From an uncultured Anaeroplasma sp. (lineage in GTDB: Bacteria; Bacillota_I; Bacilli_A; Acholeplasmatales; Anaeroplasmataceae): a DNA stretch of 25,940 nucleotides. Positions within the stretch are counted from its first letter, which is position 1, and every line of letters begins with the position of its first letter. The notes below the pieces were generated by a model. That model did not search any database. It had not been told where the DNA came from and saw only the letters and a list, made by a program, of their open reading frames with translations. The stretch lies in assembly GCA_934216145.1 (NCBI GenBank), contig CAKQBG010000026.1, positions 1 through 25,940 on the forward strand. Direction: 5' to 3'. This document shows, one piece after another, positions 7,692 through 15,113 of the stretch. A program made the position numbers and the translations under genes.

Positions 7692-8234
7692 TTATTTTTC
7701 CTTAAATGTATTATTATATACCTGAAAATATGAAATATCCTCACCACAAATAGGACATACTTTAGGAGCAGAAGTGCCAGTATAAATATGTCCACAGCTA
7801 CGGCATTCCCACATTACACTATTTTCTTTATTAAATATTTTATCATTTTCCAAATTATTTAATAATGCAGAAAATCTCATTTCATGAGAATGCTCAATCG
7901 CGCCAACACCTTGAAATAATCTTGCAATTTGAGTAAATTCCTCCTCCATTGCTTCATCATAAAACTTTTTATACATATCATTATATTCAAAAGCTTCACT
8001 TGAAATTGCATCCTCTAGATTTTCTTTAGTATTTCCTAAAAAACCTAGCATATTAAAATATAATCTAGCATGTGTTAATTCATTTTCAGCTGTATATTTG
8101 AAAAATTCAGCAAGCTGTTCATATCCTTCCTCCTTAGCCTTTTCATAGAAGAAATGATATTTAGCATATGCTTGTACTTCTCCAGTAAATGCAGTATATA
8201 GATTTTTTTCGGTATTTGAACCCTTTAATTTCAT
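7692..8234 (-). CDS. rbr: rubrerythrin
   Basis: A 180-residue non-haem iron protein that reduces hydrogen peroxide in anaerobes. Residues 1-135 form the ferritin-like diiron domain: Glu19 in FTGEVQAYAKY, ENELTHA (Glu52, His55), Glu97-98 in the MEEEF helix, and IEHSHEMRF (Glu114, His117). Residues 140-172 are a rubredoxin-like domain with CRSCG (144-147) and CPICG (160-163) binding one iron. Domain order and length are those of classical rubrerythrin. ATG at 8234 follows GGTGA. The gene is divergent from the 805-residue DNA-binding-type gene, with a perfect palindrome between them. No superoxide reductase is adjacent. Confidence 0.95.
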   Translation of the reverse strand: MKLKGSNTEKNLYTAFTGEVQAYAKYHFFYEKAKEEGYEQLAEFFKYTAENELTHARLYFNMLGFLGNTKENLEDAISSEAFEYNDMYKKFYDEAMEEEFTQIARLFQGVGAIEHSHEMRFSALLNNLENDKIFNKENSVMWECRSCGHIYTGTSAPKVCPICGEDISYFQVYNNTFKEK

Positions 8235-8280
8235 TTATATCACCTTTTTTATTATGGTTATTTTTTTCCACTCTTATTCA

Positions 8281-8301
8281 TTAATATAGAAACTATATTA
8301 A
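8281..8301. promoter_or_regulatory. 21-bp perfect palindrome, candidate operator
   Basis: TTAATATAG-AAA-CTATATTAA has 9-bp perfect arms around a 3-nt centre. It is 47 nt before the rubrerythrin start and 50 nt before the 805-residue gene start, and overlaps likely -35 positions for the rightward gene (candidate -10 TATGAT at 8305 or TAAAAT at 8310). It has no T-run and sits in a divergent promoter region, so an operator is more likely than a terminator. It does not match the PerR (TTATAATNATTATAA) or Fur consensus. Confidence 0.6.
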
Positions 8302-8350
8302 AAGTATGATAAAATAAGGTATGAATATAACGTTTCTAATGGAGGCTTCT

Positions 8351-10768
8351 ATGAATAATTTATATTTATTTAATTTATGTAATTATAGTATTTCTTTAAA
8401 TACTATAATGAAGCTATGGAAAAGCTTTTTAACAATTGATGAGATTAATAATTTATCTATAGATGAATTGGGATTAAAATATAATATTAAAAAGAAAGAC
8501 GTATTAGAAAATATAAAGAATTCTATTTCTTTAATAGATAATACACCACTATCTATTTATGCTTTAGCAGTAAATGGAATATCTGAAAGAATAATTAATA
8601 TATTATTAGATAAAGATATTAAATATATCTTTGAATTTAATTTATTATCAGATGATTATTTAACTGAAATAGGTATTTCTGATTCTATTATTAAAAAGAT
8701 TAGAACTGCATTAGAATATGATTATTCAATTGATATGAATGATTGTTATATTAATGATTATATCTCTAAGCTAGAGAATGATGAAATCTATATAGAGGGC
8801 TTAGAAAGAAAGCTATTAAAGCTATTACCAGATGATTATATCTCTGATTCAGAATTATTAGATAATGTTGAAAGCTATTATAAATATGGTCATATTTTTG
8901 ATAAAGCATTAAATCGTTTAATTGATAAGGGTTATATAGAGGTATCTTTATTTGGTATAAAGAAGCAACCTTTAAATTTAGATGAATTTATATTTAGTCT
9001 ACCAAAGGATAAAAATAGTTTTATTTTAATAGATTATTTAAATGGTTTAGATTTAGATAAAATTCAAGAAAAATATGATGTATCAAGACAAAACGCTAAA
9101 CAAATTATTACTAAATATCCATTACCTTATGTTGTAGAAGAGGACTATTTAGATTTATATAATACTTATTCTTTTACTATGGATGAATTTTGTAAGATTT
9201 TTGGAACTGATTCTAGAGTATATCGTTATATTGAGCTAATCAATAAAAAGCCAAGAGGTAATAGAAGAATTATTGAAATGCTAGAAGATCCTAGAGTATC
9301 ACCACAAACTAAGATTAGAGTTCAAAATACTATTGGGAAATATGCATTTATTCATGGTAAATCAGTATTAAAGAATGTATCAGATATATTTAATAGCTTT
9401 TCAGCTACTATTATTAATCCAATGGAATTAGAAGAAATTACCACTGAGTTTAAAAAATATTGGTTTAGCTTATTTCATGAGGAACTAGTAACATCTATTC
9501 TTATTAGTAATCTTGTTACAGAATCTATGAAGCTTATTAACTCTAAGGATGGCTATAGATATTATGACATTAATAGTATGGATATAGATGTATTCTATAA
9601 TAATATTAAATTAATTCGCTATGGAGATGTAGAAATATCTACTAAATATATTTATGATACTAATTTAGAAGTAATGAAATCATTTGATATTTTAGATGAA
9701 TATGAGCTTTATAGTATTTTACGTAAGACTAATAATAGAAGTGTAATGGAATTTAGTAGAAAGCCTATTATTAATTTAAATGGTGGTAATAGAAATAATC
9801 AAATTAAAACTTTATTATTTGAATTATCTCCTGTTACTTTAGCTGATTTTAAAAAGGAATATTCTAATATTTTTGGAGTTAATGAGAAATCATTTTCTAA
9901 TTACGTTACTAAAACATTCTCTCCATATTATCAAAATCAAACATTTACTATTCCTTTACCTGAATTATCAGATAATATTGTTTCTCAATATAAGAATATA
10001 TTAGTTAATAATTTCTATTTTGTTTCTGATATAGCTTTATTAGCTAATAAAAATAATATATTATTTTATGATTATTTCTTAAATAAGGCTAATATTAATA
10101 AATTTGGATTTGATTTATATGGTAATTATATTTTAAAAAGTGGATTATCATTAGATGAATATTTTAATTCTATTATTGTAAATAATGAGTTAGATTTATC
10201 ATTTTTAGATTCTAGATTAATGACTATATTACCATTTAATAAGCTTGTTAGTGATAAATGTAATAATTTAGAATTAATTGAATATTCTAATAACATATAT
10301 TATACTTCAGAAAAGCTTAATGATATGGGTATTACAAAGAATCTATTATTAGATTTTATTAATTCTATTAATGAATTTGTTTATGAGGATGATATATTTA
10401 CTATAGATAGTCTTATTAATAAGGGATTCACTCATAAGCTATTAGAATTTAGTTTACCTAAGCTTTTCTATTCTAGTGTATTAAAGACATCAAATAACTT
10501 TATTTATAAGAGAAATTTATTTTTAAATGAATATATTTTTAGAACTAGTAAAGCTAATAGTTTATCATTTATTAATCTAATTGAACAAATTATAGAGCCT
10601 AAATATTATATGTATTTAGAGGATATTATTAAGGATTTAAATAAGCTTTATGGTATTTCTATTAGTAGTAATAAGCTATTACAATATTTAAATTCTTCTA
10701 ATATTTACTATAATGATGAAAGTAATTTATATTATTTAAATTATGAAGCATATAGAAAGATGAGATAA
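8351..10768 (+). CDS. Large DNA-binding-type protein with alpha-CTD-like and sigma-4-like segments, function unknown
   Basis: An 805-residue protein I cannot name. Along it I see: a short HTH-like repeat (about 30-60); a helix-hairpin-helix segment (about 65-121) resembling the C-terminal domain of RNA polymerase alpha (LAVNGISERIINIL through LTEIGISDSIIKKIRTAL); a winged-helix-like segment (152-205, ending ALNRLIDKGYIEVSLFG); a sigma region 4-like HTH (223-254, FILIDYLNGLDLDKIQEKYD then VSRQNAKQI); a basic KKPRGNRR patch; a long middle region with DILDEYELYSILRK; and at the C-terminus another winged-helix-like unit ending YYNDESNLYYLNYEAY. No nuclease, helicase or ATPase motif, signal peptide or membrane segment is visible. 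ATG at 8351 (GGAGG, 5-nt spacer) is preferred over an upstream ATG at 8321 lacking an SD. It lies 4 nt before a nitroreductase gene. A multi-HTH regulator or transcription-associated factor is the best guess. Confidence 0.75.
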   Translation: MNNLYLFNLCNYSISLNTIMKLWKSFLTIDEINNLSIDELGLKYNIKKKDVLENIKNSISLIDNTPLSIYALAVNGISERIINILLDKDIKYIFEFNLLSDDYLTEIGISDSIIKKIRTALEYDYSIDMNDCYINDYISKLENDEIYIEGLERKLLKLLPDDYISDSELLDNVESYYKYGHIFDKALNRLIDKGYIEVSLFGIKKQPLNLDEFIFSLPKDKNSFILIDYLNGLDLDKIQEKYDVSRQNAKQIITKYPLPYVVEEDYLDLYNTYSFTMDEFCKIFGTDSRVYRYIELINKKPRGNRRIIEMLEDPRVSPQTKIRVQNTIGKYAFIHGKSVLKNVSDIFNSFSATIINPMELEEITTEFKKYWFSLFHEELVTSILISNLVTESMKLINSKDGYRYYDINSMDIDVFYNNIKLIRYGDVEISTKYIYDTNLEVMKSFDILDEYELYSILRKTNNRSVMEFSRKPIINLNGGNRNNQIKTLLFELSPVTLADFKKEYSNIFGVNEKSFSNYVTKTFSPYYQNQTFTIPLPELSDNIVSQYKNILVNNFYFVSDIALLANKNNILFYDYFLNKANINKFGFDLYGNYILKSGLSLDEYFNSIIVNNELDLSFLDSRLMTILPFNKLVSDKCNNLELIEYSNNIYYTSEKLNDMGITKNLLLDFINSINEFVYEDDIFTIDSLINKGFTHKLLEFSLPKLFYSSVLKTSNNFIYKRNLFLNEYIFRTSKANSLSFINLIEQIIEPKYYMYLEDIIKDLNKLYGISISSNKLLQYLNSSNIYYNDESNLYYLNYEAYRKMR

Positions 10769-10772
10769 TAAT

Positions 10773-11294
10773 ATGAATGAGGTAATTAAGTGCTTAGTTG
10801 AAAGAAGAAGTATTAAAAGCTTTCAATCTAAAATGGTAGAGGATGAAAAGATTAATGAGATAGTTAAGGCTGGAATGTACGCACCTACTGCAATGAATCT
10901 TCAATCTCCTAATATTATTGTTATAACAAATGAAGAAACTAAAAAGGAAATTAGAAATAAAAACTGTGAAATAATGGGAAATTATAATATTGATCCTTTT
11001 CATAACGCACCTGTTATTATTCTAGTTATTGCGAAAAATACTCCAACAGCTGTTTATGATGGAAGCTGTGTAATTGATAACATGCTAAATGCTGCTTATA
11101 GTTTAGGACTTGGTGCATGTTGGATTCATAGAGCTAAAGAGGAAATGGAATCTGATTTTGGTAAAAAGATTTTAGCTAAGCTTGGGCTTGAGGGAGATTA
11201 TGTTGGAATTGGACATGTCGCAGTTGGATATCCTGAAGGTGATATTCCTAAGACTAAACCAAGAAAAGAAAATTATGTATATTATATAAAATAA
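10773..11294 (+). CDS. nitroreductase family protein
   Basis: A 173-residue FMN-dependent oxidoreductase of the nitroreductase superfamily, which transfers electrons from NAD(P)H to nitro compounds, quinones or flavins. Seen: the N-terminal FMN-phosphate motif ERRSIKSF, KAGMYAPTAMNLQSP, a middle AYSLGLGACWIHRA segment that stacks on the flavin, and VGYPEGD near the end. The length fits a short single-domain member. There is no ferredoxin domain. It begins 4 nt after the stop codon of the 805-residue gene, so it is probably cotranscribed and translationally coupled; the local SD (GATGAG) overlaps the end of the upstream gene. The physiological substrate cannot be told from sequence. Confidence 0.88.
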   Translation: MNEVIKCLVERRSIKSFQSKMVEDEKINEIVKAGMYAPTAMNLQSPNIIVITNEETKKEIRNKNCEIMGNYNIDPFHNAPVIILVIAKNTPTAVYDGSCVIDNMLNAAYSLGLGACWIHRAKEEMESDFGKKILAKLGLEGDYVGIGHVAVGYPEGDIPKTKPRKENYVYYIK

Positions 11295-11341
11295 TCTTAA
11301 TTTTAATATTTTTGAGTTATAATAGGTATCCGGTGATAGTT

Positions 11342-12697
11342 ATGCATGATATGGATATGACAGAGGGAAATTTATTTAAAAAGCTATTATTCTTTTCTGT
11401 TCCTGTAATGATTTCAAGTATTATTCAATTATTATTTAATGCTTGTGATTTAATTGTAGTTGGTAATTTTGCTGGAAATGATTCTTTAGCAGCGGTTGGT
11501 TCTACAACCGCTCTAATTAATTTAATAGTTAATTTATTTATAGGCTTTTCAATTGGCGCTAATGTCGCAACAGCTAAAGCTGTCGGCGCGAATGATTATG
11601 AGAAATGTCAAAGAGTTGTTCATACCTCCATGCTTTTTAGTTTTTTTGCAGGTATTGTATTAATGATATTTGGATATTTAACATCAGGAATATGGTTATC
11701 ATTAATGGATACAACTATAGAGGCATTACCCAAGGCTACTATTTATTTACAAATTTATTTTTTAGGTATGATTTTTAATATGGTTTATAATTATGGTGCC
11801 GCTATATTAAGAGCAGTTGGTGAAACTAAGAAGCCTTTATTGTTTTTATTTATTGCGGGAGTAATAAATATTTTATTGAACCTTTTATTTGTTATTGTAT
11901 TTAAGATGGATGTTAGTGGTGTAGCTTTAGGTACTATTATTTCTGAAGGAGTTTCTTCGGTATTAGTTGTTATATGCTTAGTAAGAAGAGAAGGATTTAT
12001 TAATTTAAATTTTAAAAAGCTTAGAATTCATTTAAAGGAATTAAAGGAAATTGTTTTAATTGGATTACCTGCTGGTATTCAAGGTGCTTTATTCTCTATC
12101 AGTAACGTTTTTGTTCAAAAGGCTGTTAATTCATTCTCTTCAACTGAGATTGTTGCGGGAAATACAGCATCATCTAATATTGAAAGCTTTGTTTATTCTT
12201 CTATGAACGCGGTATATCAAGCTTGTTTAAGCTTTACTAGTCAAAATTTAGGTGCAGGTAAAATTAAGAATTGTAGGAAGGTATTAATTTATTCATTAAT
12301 ATTAGTTACTACTATTGGAGTTGTTTTAGGTGGAGGAGCGGTTCTATTAGATAATCAGCTTTTAAGGCTTTATACTCAAAGTGATGAGGCTTTAAAGTAT
12401 GGAATGCTTAGATTAAAGATTATTTGCTTACCATATTTCCTTTGTGGCATTATGGATGTTATAGTTGGAGGATTAAGAGGATTAGAATATTCCTTTGTTC
12501 CTATGATTGTATCTATTGGTGGAGTATGTGTATTTAGATTAATATGGATATATACTATTTTTAATTATTATCATGATTTATCAATTTTATATTGGTCATA
12601 TCCTATTTCATGGCTTATGACTTTAACAATTCATTTAATATGTTATTTTGTTATTTATAAGAAATTATTAGTTAGATTTAATATTAATAAGAATTAA
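11342..12697 (+). CDS. MATE family efflux transporter
   Basis: A 451-residue, 12-helix membrane protein of the multidrug and toxin extrusion family (NorM/DinF type), which exports cationic compounds in exchange for Na+ or H+. Seen: the typical start DMTEGNLFKKLLFFSVPVMI, the first-helix VVGNFAGNDSLAAVG signature, ANVATAKAVGA, the mid-protein AILRAVGETKKPLLF and, in the second half, GLPAGIQGALFSISNVFVQ and FTSQNLGAGK, reflecting two homologous halves. ATG at 11342 has an SD (GGTGAT); upstream in-frame TTG 11312 has none. It follows the nitroreductase by 47 nt with no terminator between and may share its transcript. A strong terminator follows. Substrate unknown. Confidence 0.93.
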   Translation: MHDMDMTEGNLFKKLLFFSVPVMISSIIQLLFNACDLIVVGNFAGNDSLAAVGSTTALINLIVNLFIGFSIGANVATAKAVGANDYEKCQRVVHTSMLFSFFAGIVLMIFGYLTSGIWLSLMDTTIEALPKATIYLQIYFLGMIFNMVYNYGAAILRAVGETKKPLLFLFIAGVINILLNLLFVIVFKMDVSGVALGTIISEGVSSVLVVICLVRREGFINLNFKKLRIHLKELKEIVLIGLPAGIQGALFSISNVFVQKAVNSFSSTEIVAGNTASSNIESFVYSSMNAVYQACLSFTSQNLGAGKIKNCRKVLIYSLILVTTIGVVLGGGAVLLDNQLLRLYTQSDEALKYGMLRLKIICLPYFLCGIMDVIVGGLRGLEYSFVPMIVSIGGVCVFRLIWIYTIFNYYHDLSILYWSYPISWLMTLTIHLICYFVIYKKLLVRFNINKN

Positions 12698-12737
12698 TTT
12701 AGCTTAGAAATTTAAAATATAAATTTAATATGACTAC

Positions 12738-12772
12738 ATCCTATAAGGCTTAAATGCTTTGTGGGATTTTTA
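12738..12772 (+). terminator. Rho-independent terminator after the MATE gene
   Basis: ATCCTATAAGGC (12738-12749) pairs with GCTTTGTGGGAT (12756-12767) as a 12-bp stem with three G-U pairs and a 6-nt loop, followed by TTTTTAATTTT. Confidence 0.8.
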
Positions 12773-12779
12773 ATTTTGA

Positions 12780-13437
12780 GAAAAGCGTAGTAAGTACTAT
12801 GGTTAAATTAAAACAATTATTGAGTAAGTTTATTTAGTTTATTTATCTAAAATTAAAGAAACTGTTAGAACTAATTAAGCTAAAGCTATTGGTAGTATTG
12901 AATAGCTTTATGATATGACCTATTAGTGTTAATAGGTTGATTTAACCAATCAGATTTTAAATAACTTTTATTATACTTTAATATAAAAGATTTTTTTGAA
13001 AAGTTAGATACTAATACTATAAGATTATTATGTAAGGATATAGATAAGTTTGGTGTAAAATAACTTAAGTAATAGTAATTTATCATTTGAGATATCTAAA
13101 TATAAGTTGATAGAAAAAATACCTGAATGAAATAAATTTAGTATATTAATTTTATCGATTCAATTAGTTAAAATATTTTCAAAAAAAAATTTTCAAGTGA
13201 ATATTTATGTATAACAAATTATATGAAAATGTTATTTATTTAGAGGCGAGTTTATGTAAGAATTAGTAAAAGAAAGAAATAAAAAGTAGATTGAATAGCT
13301 TATTATATGGTACTGTACAAATTAGAGAAAGAAACGATAGAAAATATATATTTAGTTTATAGAGAATTTGGAATGTTTTCACAAAAAATCAAATTAAAAG
13401 CTACTATTATTAAGAGCAGAATTCACTTTAAAAATTA
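12780..13437 (+). pseudogene. Decayed coding DNA, identity unresolved
   Basis: This stretch has no intact gene. Several rightward frames contain short protein-like runs broken by stop codons and frame changes: LYDMTY then VDLTNQILNNFYYTLI near 12900-12980, FFEKLDTNTIRLLCKDIDKF near 12987-13050, ISKYKLIEKIPE near 13090-13130, and LLYGTVQIRERNDRKYIFSL near 13299-13356. Many stops are TAA or TAG where CAA or CAG (Gln) would fit. This pattern suggests an old inactivated gene read rightward. The YGTVQIRERNDRKYIFSL piece is loosely reminiscent of the UPF0236/ISLre2 transposase region, but similarity by eye is too weak to assert, and I see no terminal inverted repeats or target duplication. Random AT-rich DNA could also give such runs. 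Confidence 0.35.
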
Positions 13438-13473
13438 ACAAGAACATTTTTTTTAAAAAAGATAAAAAAGTTC

Positions 13474-13501
13474 TTGCAATTAAATTTTTTTTTGATATAA
13501 T
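13474..13501 (+). promoter_or_regulatory. tRNA-Gly promoter
   Basis: TTGCAA (13474-13479), 16-nt spacer, TATAAT (13496-13501), about 20 nt before the mature tRNA 5' end. The -35 overlaps the second arm of an inverted repeat, CAAGAAC (13439-13445) and GTTCTTG (13470-13476). Confidence 0.78.
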
Positions 13502-13520
13502 AATGGTGCACATAAAAAAT

Positions 13521-13595
13521 GCCGCAGTAGTACAACGGTTAGTACCTATGCTTGCCATGCATATGATGACGGTTCGATTCCGTTCTGTGGCTCCA
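13521..13595 (+). tRNA. tRNA-Gly (anticodon GCC)
   Basis: The cloverleaf is complete. Acceptor GCCGCAG (13521-13527) pairs with CTGTGGC with one G-U; the anticodon arm is TATGC-TTGCCAT-GCATA with anticodon GCC; the T arm is ACGG-TTCGATT-CCGT. The 3' CCA is encoded (13593-13595), with U as the discriminator base as usual for bacterial tRNA-Gly. It is a single-gene unit with its own promoter and terminator. Confidence 0.96.
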
Positions 13596-13606
13596 AATGA
13601 AAATTA

Positions 13607-13629
13607 AACGGCTCTATAAGCCGTTTTTT
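13607..13629 (+). terminator. Terminator of tRNA-Gly
   Basis: AACGGCT (13607-13613), loop CTATA, AGCCGTT (13619-13625), then a T-run, 12 nt after the tRNA 3' end. Confidence 0.9.
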
Positions 13630-13768
13630 ATTTTATATAATTTAATTGATAGAAAACAAAGTTATTAGTTTTATTTTATTTGATTTTCTAATGTTTCTAG
13701 ATATCATAATATAGATTAATTATATTTTTATTAAAAAGAAAATAATTTGTTTATTTCAGTATTTTAAG

Positions 13769-13796
13769 ATCTCTCATTATTGAGGGATTTTTATTT
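13769..13796 (+). terminator. Terminator-like hairpin with no gene before it
   Basis: ATCTCTCA (13769-13776), loop TTAT, TGAGGGAT (13781-13788) with one G-U pair, then TTTTATTTT. Neither strand has a gene between the tRNA terminator (13629) and this hairpin, so it may end an unrecognised short RNA or be left over from a lost gene. Confidence 0.6.
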
Positions 13797-13818
13797 TCTA
13801 AATTTATAAATAAAAAAG

Positions 13819-13870
13819 AAAACACTATGTATATATTTAAAGATAATAGATATACAAAGTGTTTTTTATT
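13819..13870 (+). terminator. Second terminator-like hairpin with long stem
   Basis: AAAACACTATGTATAT (13819-13834) pairs with ATATACAAAGTGTTTT (13850-13865) with a single A-A mismatch and a 15-nt loop, followed by a T-rich stretch. It lies just upstream of the promoter for the lipoprotein gene, which it would insulate from upstream transcription. The 13630-13768 interval before it and the preceding hairpin is AT-rich with nothing else I can name. Confidence 0.6.
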
Positions 13871-13903
13871 TTTAAAAAAATATCGTACAAAATTAATGAT
13901 TTC

Positions 13904-13932
13904 TTGCAATAAAATTGTTGTTTATATATAAT
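13904..13932 (+). promoter_or_regulatory. Promoter of the substrate-binding lipoprotein gene
   Basis: TTGCAA (13904-13909), 17-nt spacer, TATAAT (13927-13932). The predicted start point lies about 18 nt before the ATG. No Fur-type palindrome is obvious over it. Confidence 0.8.
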
Positions 13933-13956
13933 AGAGTCATATGTGAGGTACTTTTT

Positions 13957-15090
13957 ATGAAAAAGAAATTATTTATTATAATATCACTTTTAACTTTATT
14001 TACTGTTTTTACTTCTTGTAGTAATAAAAATGAAGCTGAAAATAAAGAAACAATTGTTGATATGGTAGATAGAAAGGTAGAAATAATACCAGGAAGCTAT
14101 CAAAGGGTTGTTTGTATTGGAGCTGGGGCACTTAGATTATATTCTTATATTGGAGATGTTAATAAGCTTTCTGGTGTAGAGGATATTGATAATTATACAT
14201 TAGAAAATCGACCAAAGATTTTTGATTCTGTTGCTAGACCATATTTTATAGCCTATAAGGAAGTTTTTAAAAATTTACCATCTTGTGGTGTTGGTGGTCC
14301 TCAGGCTCAAGCTGCTGAGGTAGAAAAGATTTTAGAATGTAATCCTGATATTGTTATTTCTGAATATGAGGATGTTGATAAGGAAAATGCTTTAGAGAAG
14401 CAATTAGGTGTACCAGTTATTACTGTTAGATATGGTTCTAAGGGTGTATTTGATGAAAATATTAAAAAAAGTATTGAATTATTAGGTAAGGTTTTTTCTT
14501 TAGAGGATAGAGCTAATGCATTAAATGAATTTATTGATAGTGAGAAGAGTGCTATAGAAGCTAGAGTTAGTGGAATAGTTTCAAGTAATGAGAAGAAGGT
14601 TTATATTTGTGGATTGGGTAATTGGGGTACAACAAATCATTTGATGACAGTTCAAAATTATGAGCCTTTTAATGTATCAAAAATAAATAATGTTATTAAT
14701 GGATTAGTTAAAGATGGTATTCAAGCTATAGATGAAGAAAAATATTTAGCTATTAGTGATGATATTGATGTTTTAATTATTGATTCAGCAGCAATAAAGA
14801 ATATTACTGATAAGAATGTATTTGAGCCTCTTAAGGCTTGGAAAAATGGTGAGGTTTATCTACAAATGGCTTATAATGCCTATTATACAAATATAGAGAT
14901 AGCTCTTATTAATACTTGGTATAATGCTAAGGTTGTTTATCCTTCATTATTTTCTGATATTGATATGACTGAAAAAACTAATGAGGTTACTAAGACCTTT
15001 TTAGGTAAAGAGCTTGCTAGTGAGATATTCTCATATCCAAATAGCTTTGGTGGATATAAGAAAATGGATACTACAACATTTCCAAATTAA
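13957..15090 (+). CDS. Metal-chelate ABC transporter substrate-binding lipoprotein (FecB/FhuD type)
   Basis: A 377-residue lipoprotein. It begins MKKKLFIIIS, then a hydrophobic stretch and the lipobox FTSC (lipidated Cys about residue 22), so it is anchored outside the membrane. The mature part has the Peripla_BP_2 layout of iron-siderophore, haem and cobalamin receptors: DMVDRKVEIIP and RVVCIGAGALRLYSYIGD in the first lobe, KILECNPDIVISEYED, then a helical linker and a second lobe with DDIDVLIID. ATG at 13957 has the SD GAGG; the open frame upstream (to 13915) runs through the promoter. Permease, ATPase and methyltransferase genes follow from 15736 after a TetR gene on the other strand. The ligand cannot be named; iron or another metal chelate is most likely. 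Confidence 0.88.
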   Translation: MKKKLFIIISLLTLFTVFTSCSNKNEAENKETIVDMVDRKVEIIPGSYQRVVCIGAGALRLYSYIGDVNKLSGVEDIDNYTLENRPKIFDSVARPYFIAYKEVFKNLPSCGVGGPQAQAAEVEKILECNPDIVISEYEDVDKENALEKQLGVPVITVRYGSKGVFDENIKKSIELLGKVFSLEDRANALNEFIDSEKSAIEARVSGIVSSNEKKVYICGLGNWGTTNHLMTVQNYEPFNVSKINNVINGLVKDGIQAIDEEKYLAISDDIDVLIIDSAAIKNITDKNVFEPLKAWKNGEVYLQMAYNAYYTNIEIALINTWYNAKVVYPSLFSDIDMTEKTNEVTKTFLGKELASEIFSYPNSFGGYKKMDTTTFPN

Positions 15091-15113
15091 AAAAGACTTG
15101 TATAAACAAGTCT
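15088..15113 (-). terminator. Terminator of the TetR-family gene
   Basis: AGACTTGT (15094-15101), loop ATAA, ACAAGTCT (15106-15113) is a perfect 8-bp stem. The T-run is on the minus strand (plus-strand A-run 15089-15093), so it mainly terminates the leftward tetR gene, whose stop codon it overlaps. It also begins right after the lipoprotein gene stop codon. Confidence 0.75.

Noticed and set aside
8281..8301. PerR or Fur box in front of rubrerythrin
   Set aside because: The palindrome TTAATATAG/CTATATTAA does not fit the PerR (TTATAATNATTATAA) or Fur consensus.
10794..11003. Leftward open frame of 69 codons inside the nitroreductase gene
   Set aside because: Shadow of a clearly conserved gene; no SD.
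12886..13086. Leftward open frame of 66 codons in the decayed region
   Set aside because: No SD, no recognisable protein features, low-complexity composition; lies in DNA with broken frames on the other strand.
12780..13437. Intact insertion sequence of the ISLre2 type
   Set aside because: Only a short fragment is suggestive; no complete transposase frame, terminal inverted repeats or target duplication were seen.
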